Below are positions 8,355-17,673 of a stretch of DNA of 58,883 bases, piece by piece. The position numbers were made by a program, and so were the translations under genes. Source of the DNA: an uncultured Burkholderiales bacterium (GTDB lineage Bacteria > Pseudomonadota > Gammaproteobacteria > Burkholderiales > Burkholderiaceae_C); NCBI GenBank assembly GCA_903838355.1, contig CAILYC010000058.1, forward strand, positions 1 to 58,883, in the 5' to 3' direction. The notes beneath the pieces were generated by a model. That model made no database searches and had not been told where the DNA came from. It was given only the letters and a program-made list of their open reading frames with translations. Every line of letters starts with the position of its first letter. Within the stretch, counting starts at the first letter, position 1.

Positions 8355-9155
8355 ATGTGCAGATGGATGGCCTACGGCGGACCTGAGATTTTCTTAAAGG
8401 ACGTTTTGTTTGAACAAGAAAACTCCTTGGTCAAACAAAGCCTCTCGGCGCGCGAGTCCCATTGGCATACCAATGCAGACGGCTTTGGTGTGGCTTGGTA
8501 TGGCCAGAAAAATACCCCAGGTGTTTTCAAAGATATTTTGCCCGCTTGGAACGACAGCAATTTGCACTCCTTGGCCCATCAAATTGAGTCTAGGCTCTTT
8601 TTTGCCCATGTTCGTGCTTCCAGCGGCACCAGTGTTTCGCGCAACAATTGCCACCCTTTCAGCCACGGTGAGTGGGCCTTCATGCACAACGGCCAAATCG
8701 GCGGCTGGGCCCACATGCGCCAAGCGGTGGAGTCACTCATCGCTCCAGAGCTCTACCAACACCGCCTGGGCACCACCGACAGTGAAGCCTTGTTTCTCTT
8801 GGCGTTGACCTTGGGCCTAGCAAAGGATCCCCCCAAAGCAATGAACCAAGCCTTGGGGCTGGTTGGCAAACTTATGCGCGAGCACGGGGTGATGGAGCCC
8901 CTCAGGCTCTCGGCCGCTTGCTCCAATGGACAACAAATTTGGGGGTTCCGGTATTCGAGCGACCAACACTCCCCCAGCCTTTATTACGGCACGCCCACCA
9001 CCCACGCCCAGGAGCACTTCCAAGGCCAAATCAACACCATGGCTTCTGAGCCCCTGGACGACCAAGCGTCGCATTGGTGCGCTGTTGCAGAAAGCACGGG
9101 CCTTGTCTGGAGCCAAGGCCGCATCCAAACCTTTGCCATCACGCCAACGCTTTGA
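8355..9155 (+). CDS. Class II glutamine amidotransferase, YafJ-like
   Basis: A 266-residue Ntn-type glutamine amidotransferase domain protein. The N-terminus MCRWMAYGGP places the catalytic cysteine at residue 2, exposed after methionine removal. GFGVAWYG, the region around FFAHVRASSGTSVSRNNCHP, and FMHNGQIGGW are the conserved glutamine-binding and oxyanion elements. There is no second synthase domain, as in the stand-alone YafJ group. Some members hydrolyse gamma-glutamyl bonds (EgtC in ergothioneine synthesis), but no egt genes are nearby, so the substrate is unknown. It is convergent with the MFS gene. Confidence 0.88.
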   Translation: MCRWMAYGGPEIFLKDVLFEQENSLVKQSLSARESHWHTNADGFGVAWYGQKNTPGVFKDILPAWNDSNLHSLAHQIESRLFFAHVRASSGTSVSRNNCHPFSHGEWAFMHNGQIGGWAHMRQAVESLIAPELYQHRLGTTDSEALFLLALTLGLAKDPPKAMNQALGLVGKLMREHGVMEPLRLSAACSNGQQIWGFRYSSDQHSPSLYYGTPTTHAQEHFQGQINTMASEPLDDQASHWCAVAESTGLVWSQGRIQTFAITPTL

Positions 9156-9188
9156 GGCACGCCTGCCCTGGCCAAAGCGGCGGGCACT

Positions 9189-10364
9189 TTAAGCCTGAGG
9201 GTCTTGCGCGCTTTTAAGGCGCTGCACACACCCATAGGCCACCAATGCCAAACCCATGCTCACCATGAAGGTGCTTTGAAGACCCCCATATTGGCTCAAC
9301 ATGGCGCCCCCCACCCCACCCAAAACACCGGTGAGGCCATAGCCCACGATGGAATAAAGTGCCTGTCCTCGCGCTCTCAAGTGGGTGGAGAAATGTTCAT
9401 TGAGCCACGTCATGCACACCGTGTGGTGCACGGCAAAGGTCAGACCGTGGAGCATTTGCGCTACCAACAAGGCGGGCCAGACACCCGCCCCCCAGGTGGT
9501 GAGGGCCATGCGCAAGGCCATGCCGAGTGTGCAAAGCTTGAGCCAGCCCATCGCGTCCAAGCGGTGAAACCAGGCACTCTGGGTGTAAAAGACGATGATC
9601 TCCACCACCACCCCCAGACCCCAAAAGAGTCCAATCGTGGTTTTGTCGTAACCCAATTGGTCCAAATAAAGCGAGAGGTAAAAGTAAATGGACATGTGGG
9701 AAAGGATGTGAAAAAACATTGTCAAGAAAAACCAGCGGTTGTGGGTTTTCTTCAAGATTTGAAACATCGATTCTTTTGTCGAATGGGCGTGCACACTCTC
9801 TTTGCTGTTGGGGATCAACCAAGCACCCACATTCACCGCAAGCAAGGTGGTCGCGGTCCATCCGACAAAGTCGTCCAAGCCATGGTGCTCAAACCAAAAA
9901 CCAGCCCAACACACGGTCAACAAAAAACCCAGCGACCCACACAAACGCACCCGACCATAGCGCTTGGCATCAAAGCGGCCTTCGTGGCTCACCCAGTGCG
10001 AGAGGGCCGCTTCGGTCATGGGCATCATGGCGCTCGTATGGATGAACATGATCAACATGAGACCCGCCAGGAGCGTCATGCTAGCGCCTTTTAAAAAAGC
10101 ACTGCAAAGCAAAGCAACACCGGCGCAAAAGCGCAGCAACCAGACTCGCTCGCCGGTGTGGTCACTCAGCCACCCCCAACCATAGGGCGCAAAAATGCGG
10201 GTAAAGGACTGCATGGAGGCCATGAGTCCAATGACCACAAGGCTCGCGCCTTGCGACTTGAGCCACAAGGACAAATAGGGGTTGAAAAATCCAATGTGGG
10301 CAAAATAGCTCGCCGACAGGCAAGCAAAGGCGAACAACGGTGACTTGCTGAAGAAAAATTTCAC
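9189..10364 (-). CDS. MFS transporter, HcaT-like
   Basis: A 391-residue polytopic membrane protein with about 12 hydrophobic segments. The opening YFAHIGFFNPYLSLWLKSQG and GWLSDHTGERVW match the MFS_1-like / HcaT (3-phenylpropionate transporter) group. SDHTGERVW is the loop 2-3 motif typical of MFS. Translation appears to begin at GTG 10364. That codon lies in one arm of a perfect 12-bp inverted repeat whose other arm is 40 bases upstream, and I see only a weak ribosome binding site. Substrate unknown; an aromatic acid would suit the MhpA-like enzyme 2 kb away, but this is inference. Confidence 0.85.
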   Translation of the reverse strand: MKFFFSKSPLFAFACLSASYFAHIGFFNPYLSLWLKSQGASLVVIGLMASMQSFTRIFAPYGWGWLSDHTGERVWLLRFCAGVALLCSAFLKGASMTLLAGLMLIMFIHTSAMMPMTEAALSHWVSHEGRFDAKRYGRVRLCGSLGFLLTVCWAGFWFEHHGLDDFVGWTATTLLAVNVGAWLIPNSKESVHAHSTKESMFQILKKTHNRWFFLTMFFHILSHMSIYFYLSLYLDQLGYDKTTIGLFWGLGVVVEIIVFYTQSAWFHRLDAMGWLKLCTLGMALRMALTTWGAGVWPALLVAQMLHGLTFAVHHTVCMTWLNEHFSTHLRARGQALYSIVGYGLTGVLGGVGGAMLSQYGGLQSTFMVSMGLALVAYGCVQRLKSAQDPQA

Positions 10365-10420
10365 TCGCTATCGGCTCTAGATCAATGGTTTTAGATTGGG
10401 TGCTTTGCGCGAGTGAAATT
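10357..10420 (-). promoter_or_regulatory. Inverted repeat covering the MFS transporter start codon
   Basis: AATTTCACTCGC at 10357-10368 and GCGAGTGAAATT at 10409-10420 are exact reverse complements separated by 40 bases. On the minus strand, the GTG start of the MFS gene (10364-10362) lies inside the proximal arm. In mRNA, a 12-bp stem would bury the start codon; on DNA the arms could be repressor sites. Which applies is not decided by the sequence. Confidence 0.6.
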
Positions 10421-10445
10421 CGCTCCCACGACGCGCAAGGCCACC

Positions 10446-11546
10446 CTAAGCCTGGCTGGCAATGGGTGCAAAGGGAACGCTCACATCCGCACACTGGGCC
10501 CGGTGTTTTAGGGCATGCTCCATGAGCACCAAGGCCAACAGCGCCTCGGCAATGGGGGCGGCGCGAATGCCCACACACGGGTCGTGACGACCCTTGGTGA
10601 TCACGCTCGTGGGCTGCAAGTTTTGATCAATGGAGGGCTTGGGAATCAAGATGGAACTCGTGGGCTTGATGGCCAAATGAACCTCCAAGTCCTGACCCGT
10701 GCTGATGCCGCCCAACACCCCACCGGCGTGGTTGCTCAAAAAGCCCTCGGGCGTCATCGCGTCACCATGATAGGAACCCAACTGCGAGACACTCTCAAAG
10801 CCCGAGCCAATTTCAACCCCCTTGACCGCATTGAGCCCCATCATCGCCCAAGCAATGTCGGCATCGAGTTTGTCAAACAAGGGCGCTCCCAAACCCACCG
10901 GCATGTGCAGGGCTGAGACGCGGATTTTGGCGCCACAAGAGTCGCCTGATTTTCTGAGCTGGTCCATATAGGACTCCAAAGCCGAGACGTCGGCACAGGG
11001 TGCAAAAAACGGGTTGTGTGCCACGTGTCCCCAATCCTCAAAAGCAATGGGGTGGGGGCCAATTTGGGTCATGCAGGCCCGCACCACAACCCCCAAGTGC
11101 GTGTTGAGCCATTTTTTAGCCACTGCACCAGCCGCCACCATGGGCGCGGTGAGCCGAGCTGAAGAACGCCCGCCGCCCCTGGGGTCGCGAAAACCATATT
11201 TTTGGGTGTAGGTGTAGTCGGCATGCCCAGGCCTGAAGGTCTGTGCAATGCCGCTGTAATCTTTGCTGCGCTGATCGGTGTTGGGAATCAACAAGGCAAT
11301 GGGGGTGCCAGTGGTTTTACCCTCATAGACACCCGAGAGGATTTGCACCTGATCAGTTTCTTGTCGCTGGGTGACAAATCGACTGGTGCCTGGGCGGCGG
11401 CGATCCAAGTCGGGTTGAATGTCAGCCTCGCTCAAGGCAAGACCCGGCGGGCAGCCATCGATCACACAGCCAATGGCCACACCGTGGGACTCACCAAAAT
11501 TGGTCACGGCAAAGAGTTGTCCAAATGTATTTGCGCTCATGGACAC
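10446..11546 (-). CDS. aroC: Chorismate synthase
   Basis: AroC converts 5-enolpyruvylshikimate-3-phosphate to chorismate with reduced FMN, the last shared step to aromatic amino acids, folate and quinones. The 366-residue protein has the family signatures [18 protein letters not shown] near the N-terminus, [25 protein letters not shown] and [12 protein letters not shown], plus the C-terminal [17 protein letters not shown]. Length is normal. It is on the minus strand, 81 bases upstream of the MFS start and 46 bases after the CBS gene. Confidence 0.97.
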   Translation of the reverse strand: MSMSANTFGQLFAVTNFGESHGVAIGCVIDGCPPGLALSEADIQPDLDRRRPGTSRFVTQRQETDQVQILSGVYEGKTTGTPIALLIPNTDQRSKDYSGIAQTFRPGHADYTYTQKYGFRDPRGGGRSSARLTAPMVAAGAVAKKWLNTHLGVVVRACMTQIGPHPIAFEDWGHVAHNPFFAPCADVSALESYMDQLRKSGDSCGAKIRVSALHMPVGLGAPLFDKLDADIAWAMMGLNAVKGVEIGSGFESVSQLGSYHGDAMTPEGFLSNHAGGVLGGISTGQDLEVHLAIKPTSSILIPKPSIDQNLQPTSVITKGRHDPCVGIRAAPIAEALLALVLMEHALKHRAQCADVSVPFAPIASQA

Positions 11547-11592
11547 TATTATCCTATGAGACAGGTCTCAAGAGCCCCTTGCAGACAGCTAT

Positions 11593-12075
11593 TTAAGGGG
11601 GGTCCCCTGGACCTTTGCGCGCCAGCCCCGTGACGCCGTTTTCCTCGGGCCAGTCACGGATATAGGCTTTGAGCAGGGTGTTTTCAAAATTTTGACTGTC
11701 CACCACAGTCTTGGCCACGTCATAAAAACTGATGACCCCCAGGAGCGCACCCTCACTGATCACCGGCATGTAGCGAACATGGTGCTCGAGCATCATGCGG
11801 CGCACCTCATCCAAGGCGGTCTCTGGGGTGCACGTGAGGGGCGAGTCGTCCATCACCGTTCTTACATGCATGCGGGCAAAGTCTCCCGGGTGATTAACCA
11901 CGCACCCGATCACTTCCCGAAAGGTGAGCATCCCCACCAACTCGTCGTGCTCCATCACCACCACGGAGCCAATGTCCTTGTGCTCCATCATGGTCAAAGC
12001 CTTGAGCAGTTCATCTTGAGCATCAACAGCGAAAATGGTGCTGCCCTTGATTTTTAAAATATCACTGACTTTCAT
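11593..12075 (-). CDS. CBS-domain pair protein
   Basis: A 160-residue protein made almost entirely of two CBS domains (about residues 5-60 and 75-135). Conserved DELLKALTMMEHKDIGSVVV and the second-repeat TALDEVRRMMLEHHVRYMPV are visible. CBS pairs bind adenosyl nucleotides and usually act as energy or redox sensors. The start at 12075 has a strong AAGGAG site upstream; the frame continues 75 codons further without support. It may be cotranscribed with aroC. No partner enzyme is indicated. Confidence 0.88.
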   Translation of the reverse strand: MKVSDILKIKGSTIFAVDAQDELLKALTMMEHKDIGSVVVMEHDELVGMLTFREVIGCVVNHPGDFARMHVRTVMDDSPLTCTPETALDEVRRMMLEHHVRYMPVISEGALLGVISFYDVAKTVVDSQNFENTLLKAYIRDWPEENGVTGLARKGPGDPP

Positions 12076-12284
12076 GCCCGAGCTCCTTCTTTGATAGACC
12101 CTAGGCTCAGAGCATAAGGCCCCATGGCGAGAATTCTTCTTGACGAGGCGCAAGAAAAGTAAAATGTGAATGGGCTTCAAAAACCTGACCCGCACACTTG
12201 AGTTCAAGTGTATCGAAGGCCTTATTCTTTGAAACCTCGTGTATTCACCTAGACCTCTTGTACGAACCGAGTCAAAAAAAGGTC

Positions 12285-13532
12285 TCAGTTCAGAGGGCAA
12301 GACCCGGTCCGCGTGAACGCGTCTTGCACACTCACCCCACCCCAGCCATGGTAAACCGGCGCACTCAAAACCTCCGGCGGGAGCAGCCAGCGTGAGAGCA
12401 AGGGCTCAATGGAGGTGCTTTGTGGATCCATCAAAATCACCAAACGAGGTCGTCTGCTCGCCTCTTCGTCCAACGCTGCCACCCAATCGAGCTCGATCAA
12501 GTGCGCCAGCACCTCTTCAAGCACCAAGGGATCCACCCGCAACGACTCGGCCAAGCTCAGCCGGTCTAGCCCTTTGTCTGGCAGGTGACGCCTCTTGTCC
12601 AGTGCCTCCAAGCACTCCAAGGCCAACTGAAAACCAAAACCTGGCACGTCGCTGACCCGCAACACGGGCCCACTCAAACTGGGCAGTGCGGCCACAAAAA
12701 CCGCACCGGTCAAGATGATGAGCCAAGTCACATACATCCAGAGTAGAAATATCGGCAACGTGGCAAAAGCGCCATAAATCATGGACACCGCCGGAATGCT
12801 CTGCAAATACCAAGTCAAGGCGTGGCGTGCAACTTCAGTGGCCGAGGTGACCCACAACCCCCCCATCAAGGCATGCGAATACTTCACTTGGGTATTGGGC
12901 ACGTACCGATAAAGGGCACTCATGCCCAGGACCCACATGAAAAACTCCAAGGCATTGATCAACACTTCGAGCACTCCCAAGCCGTTGCCAATCCAAGTGC
13001 GTGACAGTGCGCTCACATAAAACAAGGACACCACCCCCAAGCCGAGCACCAATGGGCCCAGGGTCATGACCGACCAATACAGCAAAATTCTTTGCGTGAG
13101 GGCTCTTTTTTGGTGGTTGTGCCAAATGGCGTTCAAGCTTTTGTCGATGGTGTAGACCAAACTGAGCGCTGAGACCACCAAGACGGCAAAACCGGCCAAG
13201 CCCAACCGCGAGGCCTTGCTTGAAAACTGGGTCAAATAACCTAAAACTTGCCTGGAAATGCTCTCTGGAATCAAGCTCTGGACCAACCAATGCTGCAGCA
13301 CTTGTTGGAACTGGTTGAAGACGGGGAAAACCGTGAAAACCGCCAAAATCACCGTCAAGATCGGCACCAAGGCCATGGTCGAGGTGAAGGTGAGAGAGCC
13401 CGCGGTTTGCCCCAAACGCTCGCGTTGCAAACGGTCCAACAAGACCGGTAATAGTCGACTCCAGGCCACTTCTTGGCAATCGAGCCAAAAAACGACCAGT
13501 GAATTTTGAAGGTAAAAACGCTTGGCAATCAT
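12285..13532 (-). CDS. YihY/RNase BN-like inner-membrane protein
   Basis: A 415-residue protein of the YihY (UPF0761, formerly RNase BN) family. About six membrane segments are visible in the first 290 residues, with typical TAGSLTFTSTMALVPILTVI near the N-terminus and IYGAFATLPIFLLWMYVTWL near residue 250. The C-terminal 130 residues are soluble and may fold as a winged helix, as in other long members. The earlier claim that the family is RNase BN is not supported by later work, so the role is unknown. The ATG at 13532 is my choice; no strong ribosome binding site settles it. It is divergent from the DUF2069-oxidase fusion. Confidence 0.82.
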   Translation of the reverse strand: MIAKRFYLQNSLVVFWLDCQEVAWSRLLPVLLDRLQRERLGQTAGSLTFTSTMALVPILTVILAVFTVFPVFNQFQQVLQHWLVQSLIPESISRQVLGYLTQFSSKASRLGLAGFAVLVVSALSLVYTIDKSLNAIWHNHQKRALTQRILLYWSVMTLGPLVLGLGVVSLFYVSALSRTWIGNGLGVLEVLINALEFFMWVLGMSALYRYVPNTQVKYSHALMGGLWVTSATEVARHALTWYLQSIPAVSMIYGAFATLPIFLLWMYVTWLIILTGAVFVAALPSLSGPVLRVSDVPGFGFQLALECLEALDKRRHLPDKGLDRLSLAESLRVDPLVLEEVLAHLIELDWVAALDEEASRRPRLVILMDPQSTSIEPLLSRWLLPPEVLSAPVYHGWGGVSVQDAFTRTGSCPLN

Positions 13533-13634
13533 GGCCGCTATGATGCCACTCTTTGCACCTGGGGTCTTTTTGCCTGAAAAAAGCCACACGCCATTGGGCC
13601 CCAAGGATTCAATAAAACACCGGATAATAGGCCC

Positions 13635-15524
13635 ATGAACTCCAACAGCACCACGACAAAACCCACCCAAGAGGTGAGGCTGACCCAAAACGCTGCCCTC
13701 CTGAGCCTCTTACTCCTGATTGTCCTTTGCGTTGCCTGGGAAGGGTCATGGGCGCCGCTCAAGCCGGGGGGCAGTTGGCTCGCCCTCAAGGCCTTGCCTT
13801 TGCTTTTTGCTGTTCCGGGCATCTTCAAAAGACGTCTGTACACCTACCGGTGGCTCAGTTTGGTCATTTGGCTGTATTTCATCGAAGGTGTTGTCCGAGC
13901 TTACAGCGATGTCGGGGACTCGGCCCGTTTGGCCGGTCTCGAGACCGCACTCAGCGTGCTGCTCTTCATGGCTTGCGCGGGGCATGTGCGTGCACGCTTC
14001 AAGGCCTCACTCTTGGCCCCCGAACCCCCTCACAAAACACCCAGCACCGAACCCGCGTTCTCGCAAGAAAATGCGTCTAAAGCAAAGCAATTTCAGCATT
14101 CGCAGCCATTGATCGAAGAATTGAAAACGCTGCTCGGTCCTCAGCACGTCCTCACTGCACCGCTTGACCTCATGGCCTACGAGCAAGATTGGCGCAAACG
14201 AAGCACGGGGCGATCCCTCTGTGTGGTGCGACCGGCCAGCACCTTGGAGGTCTCGCAAGTCGTCAAGGCCTGCGCTCGCCGGGGTGTGAGCATTGTGCCC
14301 CAAGGGGGCAATACCGGCCTTGTGGTGGGCTCCACACCGGATGAGAGCGGTCAACAAGTGCTGCTGTCGCTGCAGCGCATGAAAGCCGTGCGGGCCGTCT
14401 ACGCGGACAACTTGAGCATTGATGTCGAAGCCGGCTGCGTACTGGCCCAGTTGCAAGAAGCGGCGAGCGCAGCAGGACTCTTCTTTCCTTTGAGTTTGGG
14501 CTCTGAAGGCAGTTGCACGATTGGGGGCAACCTCTCAACCAATGCGGGGGGCACCCAAGTTCTCAGGTACGGAAACGCGCGCGATTTGTGTTTGGGGCTC
14601 GAGGTGGTCTTGGCCAATGGTGAAATTTTGCAAGGCCTCTCAGGCCTTAGAAAAGACAACACCGGCTATGACCTCAAAAACCTCTTCATTGGCAGCGAAG
14701 GAACCCTGGGCATCATCACCGCGGCCAGCCTTAAACTCTTCCCCAGGCCCCAATCCACCCTCAACGCCTGGGCGGCCCTCAATAGCTTAGAAGATTGCGT
14801 GCTGCTCTTGGGACTCGCCCACGAGAAATTGGGCGCCGGTTTGTCGGGCTTTGAGGTGATGAACCAATACGCCTTGGGCTTGGTTGGGAAACATTTCCCC
14901 ACGCTCAAGGCCCCCTTTCAAGCCTATCCTTGGTGCGCACTCATGGAGCTGAGCGACAACGAGTCGCACGAGCACGCGCACACGCAACTGCTGGCCCTCT
15001 TGGAGTTGGCCATGGAGCAAGGGTGCGTGCAAAACGCCACCGTGGCCGAGAATTTGTCCAAGGCCGCACAAATGTGGCATATCCGAGAAAGCATCACCTT
15101 GGCTCAGGCGCAAGAAGGCTTGAACGTGAAGCACGACATCTCCTTGTCCGCCGCCAGCATCCCCGCCTTTGTGGAGCAAACCGATCGCGAACTCACTGAA
15201 CTCGCCCCAGGGAGTCGACTCATCAACTTTGGACACCTTGGAGACGGCAATTTGCACTACAACGTCCAAGGCCCAGAGGACACCAACAGTGCCGATTTTT
15301 TGCGCGACTTTGAGTCCCCCATCAACGACTTGGTCCACCGCAATGTGTTTGCCCTGGGCGGCTCCATTTCAGCCGAGCACGGCATCGGCTCTTTGAAAGT
15401 CGACACCCTGCCACACTACAAAGACCCCCAGGCCTTGGCGCTGATGAGGCGCCTCAAAAATAGCCTCGACCCCGAGAACATCTTGAACCCTGGGCGCGTG
15501 ATCCGCATGAGCCCCCATGCCTGA
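13635..15524 (+). CDS. DUF2069 membrane domain fused to GlcD-like FAD-linked oxidase
   Basis: A single open frame of 629 residues joins two proteins that I know as separate neighbouring genes in Burkholderiales. Residues 1 to about 125 contain four hydrophobic segments with FKRRLYTYRWLSLVIWLYFI, typical of DUF2069. A variable linker spans about 125-155. The rest is a VAO-type flavoprotein: PQGGNTGLVVGS near residue 220, GGNLSTNAGGTQVLRYGN near 297, FGHLGDGNLHYNV near 530 and AEHGIGS near 580. This catalytic part resembles D-lactate, 2-hydroxyglutarate or glycolate dehydrogenases. No ATG start with a ribosome binding site lies at the junction. The fusion would tether the dehydrogenase to the membrane. 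Substrate unknown. Confidence 0.85.
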   Translation: MNSNSTTTKPTQEVRLTQNAALLSLLLLIVLCVAWEGSWAPLKPGGSWLALKALPLLFAVPGIFKRRLYTYRWLSLVIWLYFIEGVVRAYSDVGDSARLAGLETALSVLLFMACAGHVRARFKASLLAPEPPHKTPSTEPAFSQENASKAKQFQHSQPLIEELKTLLGPQHVLTAPLDLMAYEQDWRKRSTGRSLCVVRPASTLEVSQVVKACARRGVSIVPQGGNTGLVVGSTPDESGQQVLLSLQRMKAVRAVYADNLSIDVEAGCVLAQLQEAASAAGLFFPLSLGSEGSCTIGGNLSTNAGGTQVLRYGNARDLCLGLEVVLANGEILQGLSGLRKDNTGYDLKNLFIGSEGTLGIITAASLKLFPRPQSTLNAWAALNSLEDCVLLLGLAHEKLGAGLSGFEVMNQYALGLVGKHFPTLKAPFQAYPWCALMELSDNESHEHAHTQLLALLELAMEQGCVQNATVAENLSKAAQMWHIRESITLAQAQEGLNVKHDISLSAASIPAFVEQTDRELTELAPGSRLINFGHLGDGNLHYNVQGPEDTNSADFLRDFESPINDLVHRNVFALGGSISAEHGIGSLKVDTLPHYKDPQALALMRRLKNSLDPENILNPGRVIRMSPHA

Positions 15525-15641
15525 CTGCACCAAAGATCAGAAAACGATACTGACAAAAACCACATGGATCAACCCTTACCAGAAAACATCTGAAGAACTT
15601 CTAAAATAGCGTTTTTAACCTCACCGTTCAAGCCTTTTCCC

Positions 15642-16478
15642 ATGAACCCAAGCCAGCCTCCACTTTCTCAATACGAAGACTTTATGCGCCATGTGTTCAC
15701 CCATGGGGTGCACAAAGAAGATCGCACGGGAACGGGCACTCGCAGTGTCTTTGGGTCGCAAATGCGGTTTGACCTGAGGCAAGGATTTCCCTTGGTGACC
15801 ACCAAAAAAGTGCATTTGAGGTCCATCATCCAAGAGTTGTTGTGGTTCTTGACGGGGTCGAGCAGCAACTTGTGGCTGCGTGAGCGCGGCGTCACCATCT
15901 GGGACGAATGGGCCAGAGAGGACGGGGATTTGGGCCCCGTTTATGGGGTACAGTGGCGCAGTTGGCCCACCCCCGATGGTCAACACATCGACCAAATCGC
16001 TGAGCTCATGAAAACGCTCAAAAGCAATCCAGACTCGAGACGCATGATCGTGAGTGCTTGGAATGTGGCCGATTTATCCAAAATGGCACTCATGCCCTGT
16101 CATGCATTTTTTCAGTTTTATGTGGCCCCGAGCACGACCCCTCATGGCAAAGGTCGTTTGAGCTGTCAGCTCTATCAAAGAAGTGCCGACATTTTTTTGG
16201 GTGTCCCCTTTAACATTGCAAGTTATGCGTTGCTCACCCACATGATTGCACAGCAAAGCGACTTGGAAGTGGGGGACTTCATCTGGACAGGGGGGGACTG
16301 CCACATCTACACCAATCACTTTGATCAAGTTCAACTGCAGCTCTCGAGAACGCCTTACCCCTATCCAACACTCAACATCAAACGCCGACCTGAGAGTATT
16401 TTTGATTACCAGTTTGAAGACTTTGAAGTCCTCAACTACCAGTGTCACGATGCAATCAAAGCGCCCGTTGCGGTTTGA
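15642..16478 (+). CDS. thyA: Thymidylate synthase
   Basis: ThyA methylates dUMP to dTMP using methylene-tetrahydrofolate. The 278-residue protein has [13 protein letters not shown] near the N-terminus, the catalytic cysteine C153 in [33 protein letters not shown], and the C-terminal APVAV tail that closes the active site. Fourteen residues more than E. coli ThyA are explained by a short insertion after [11 protein letters not shown]. folA follows after 61 bases, so the dihydrofolate made by ThyA can be recycled by the next gene product. Confidence 0.97.
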   Translation: MNPSQPPLSQYEDFMRHVFTHGVHKEDRTGTGTRSVFGSQMRFDLRQGFPLVTTKKVHLRSIIQELLWFLTGSSSNLWLRERGVTIWDEWAREDGDLGPVYGVQWRSWPTPDGQHIDQIAELMKTLKSNPDSRRMIVSAWNVADLSKMALMPCHAFFQFYVAPSTTPHGKGRLSCQLYQRSADIFLGVPFNIASYALLTHMIAQQSDLEVGDFIWTGGDCHIYTNHFDQVQLQLSRTPYPYPTLNIKRRPESIFDYQFEDFEVLNYQCHDAIKAPVAV

Positions 16479-16539
16479 ATCCCCAGACTTGAGCCCTCAA
16501 CGATTGCGCAAATTAGACCTTCAAAAGGCCCATCAACCC

Positions 16540-17037
16540 ATGAACTTGATTTTTGCCTCGTCCATCAATGGCGTCATAGGACACAACAAGCAAATGCCGT
16601 GGCATTTGCCCGAGGACTTGGCACACTTCAAAAAGCTCACCTTGGGACACGTGGTGTTGATGGGGCGAAAGACCTGGGAATCAATTCCTGCGCAGTTCAG
16701 GCCCTTGCCAGGACGCGACAATTGGGTGCTGACCCGACAAGTCGAATGGCACGATGAGGGTGCTCGCCCCTTTGTCGACCTCAGCGCCGCGCAAGCCGCG
16801 TTTGCCAAGGCGCACACCCAGCAGGAATTGTGGATCATCGGTGGCGCCGAGGTCTATGCCCAGACCATTGAACACGCCCAGCGCATCGAACTCACCTTGA
16901 TCGAACAAACTTGCGAAGGCGACGCCATGGCTCCCAAAATCGACTCAAACTGGGTGACAATGTCCAAGGAAACACACACCGCCAAAAGTGGCTTGGTTTA
17001 CCACTTTATTTCTTACCAACGATCCTCAAAGGAGTAA
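16540..17037 (+). CDS. folA: Dihydrofolate reductase
   Basis: DHFR reduces dihydrofolate to tetrahydrofolate with NADPH. The start at 16540 gives 165 residues and the normal opening MNLIFASSINGVIG. Key features are W21 and the catalytic D26 in MPWHLPEDLAHF, the NADPH-binding GHVVLMGRKTWESIP, and IIGGAEVYAQTI near residue 105. The frame is open upstream into thyA but has no matching homology there. It lies three bases before the DUF4337 gene, so all three may be one transcript. Confidence 0.96.
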   Translation: MNLIFASSINGVIGHNKQMPWHLPEDLAHFKKLTLGHVVLMGRKTWESIPAQFRPLPGRDNWVLTRQVEWHDEGARPFVDLSAAQAAFAKAHTQQELWIIGGAEVYAQTIEHAQRIELTLIEQTCEGDAMAPKIDSNWVTMSKETHTAKSGLVYHFISYQRSSKE

Positions 17038-17040
17038 CCC

Positions 17041-17625
17041 ATGTCAGATGATGAATTCCATGTTCACGGACCCCACGACCACGAACTCGAGCACGCCGGT
17101 CACGGCGAGGGCCATGACTCCCACAAGATGACCAATCAAATCGCCATGTTCACGGCGATCATTGCCACAGTCGGTGCAATTTTTGGATACATGGGAGGCG
17201 CCACCCAAGCCAATGCAGGCCTCTATAAGAACAATGCGGCCATCTCAAAAACCGAGGCCTCCAACCAGTGGAATTACTACCAGGCCAAGAGTTCCAAGCA
17301 AAATTTGAGTGAACTGGCCAAGGAGATTGCTCCTCTTGCCAAAAAGGATTTTTACGATGAAGAAATCAAACGCTACAAAACAGAAAAAGGCGACATCAAG
17401 AAAAATGCTGAGGCACTAGAGAATAAGAGCAAAGAGTGGGATGAAAAGTCGGACGAAGAAATGCACGAGCACCACCGTTGGGCGCAGGCCACCACGGCGC
17501 TTCAAATCTCGATCGCTTTGGCCGCCATTGCACTGCTCACGCGTAAAACTTGGCTGCAAAAAGGCATGATGGGCATGGGCGCACTGGGCTTGATTTTGGG
17601 CGCCTTGGCCGCTTTGCACATCTGA
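17041..17625 (+). CDS. DUF4337 membrane protein
   Basis: A 194-residue protein of unknown function. It begins with a His/Asp-rich soluble segment (residues 1-28), then a membrane helix with IAMFTAIIATVGAIFGYMGG, a charged helical middle with NQWNYYQAKSSKQNL, and two further hydrophobic segments near the C-terminus. This is the DUF4337 pattern. GGAGTAA directly upstream provides a ribosome binding site that overlaps the folA stop. The His-rich head could bind metal, but this is speculation. Confidence 0.82.
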   Translation: MSDDEFHVHGPHDHELEHAGHGEGHDSHKMTNQIAMFTAIIATVGAIFGYMGGATQANAGLYKNNAAISKTEASNQWNYYQAKSSKQNLSELAKEIAPLAKKDFYDEEIKRYKTEKGDIKKNAEALENKSKEWDEKSDEEMHEHHRWAQATTALQISIALAAIALLTRKTWLQKGMMGMGALGLILGALAALHI

Positions 17626-17673
17626 GACGGGTCGCATGGCTGTCCATCACCCCCTGCTCGGTAAAAACCACCC

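Noticed and set aside
9204..10094. A 296-codon plus-strand frame opposite the MFS gene
   Set aside because: Antisense shadow; the opposite frame has clear membrane helices and MFS motifs, this one has none.
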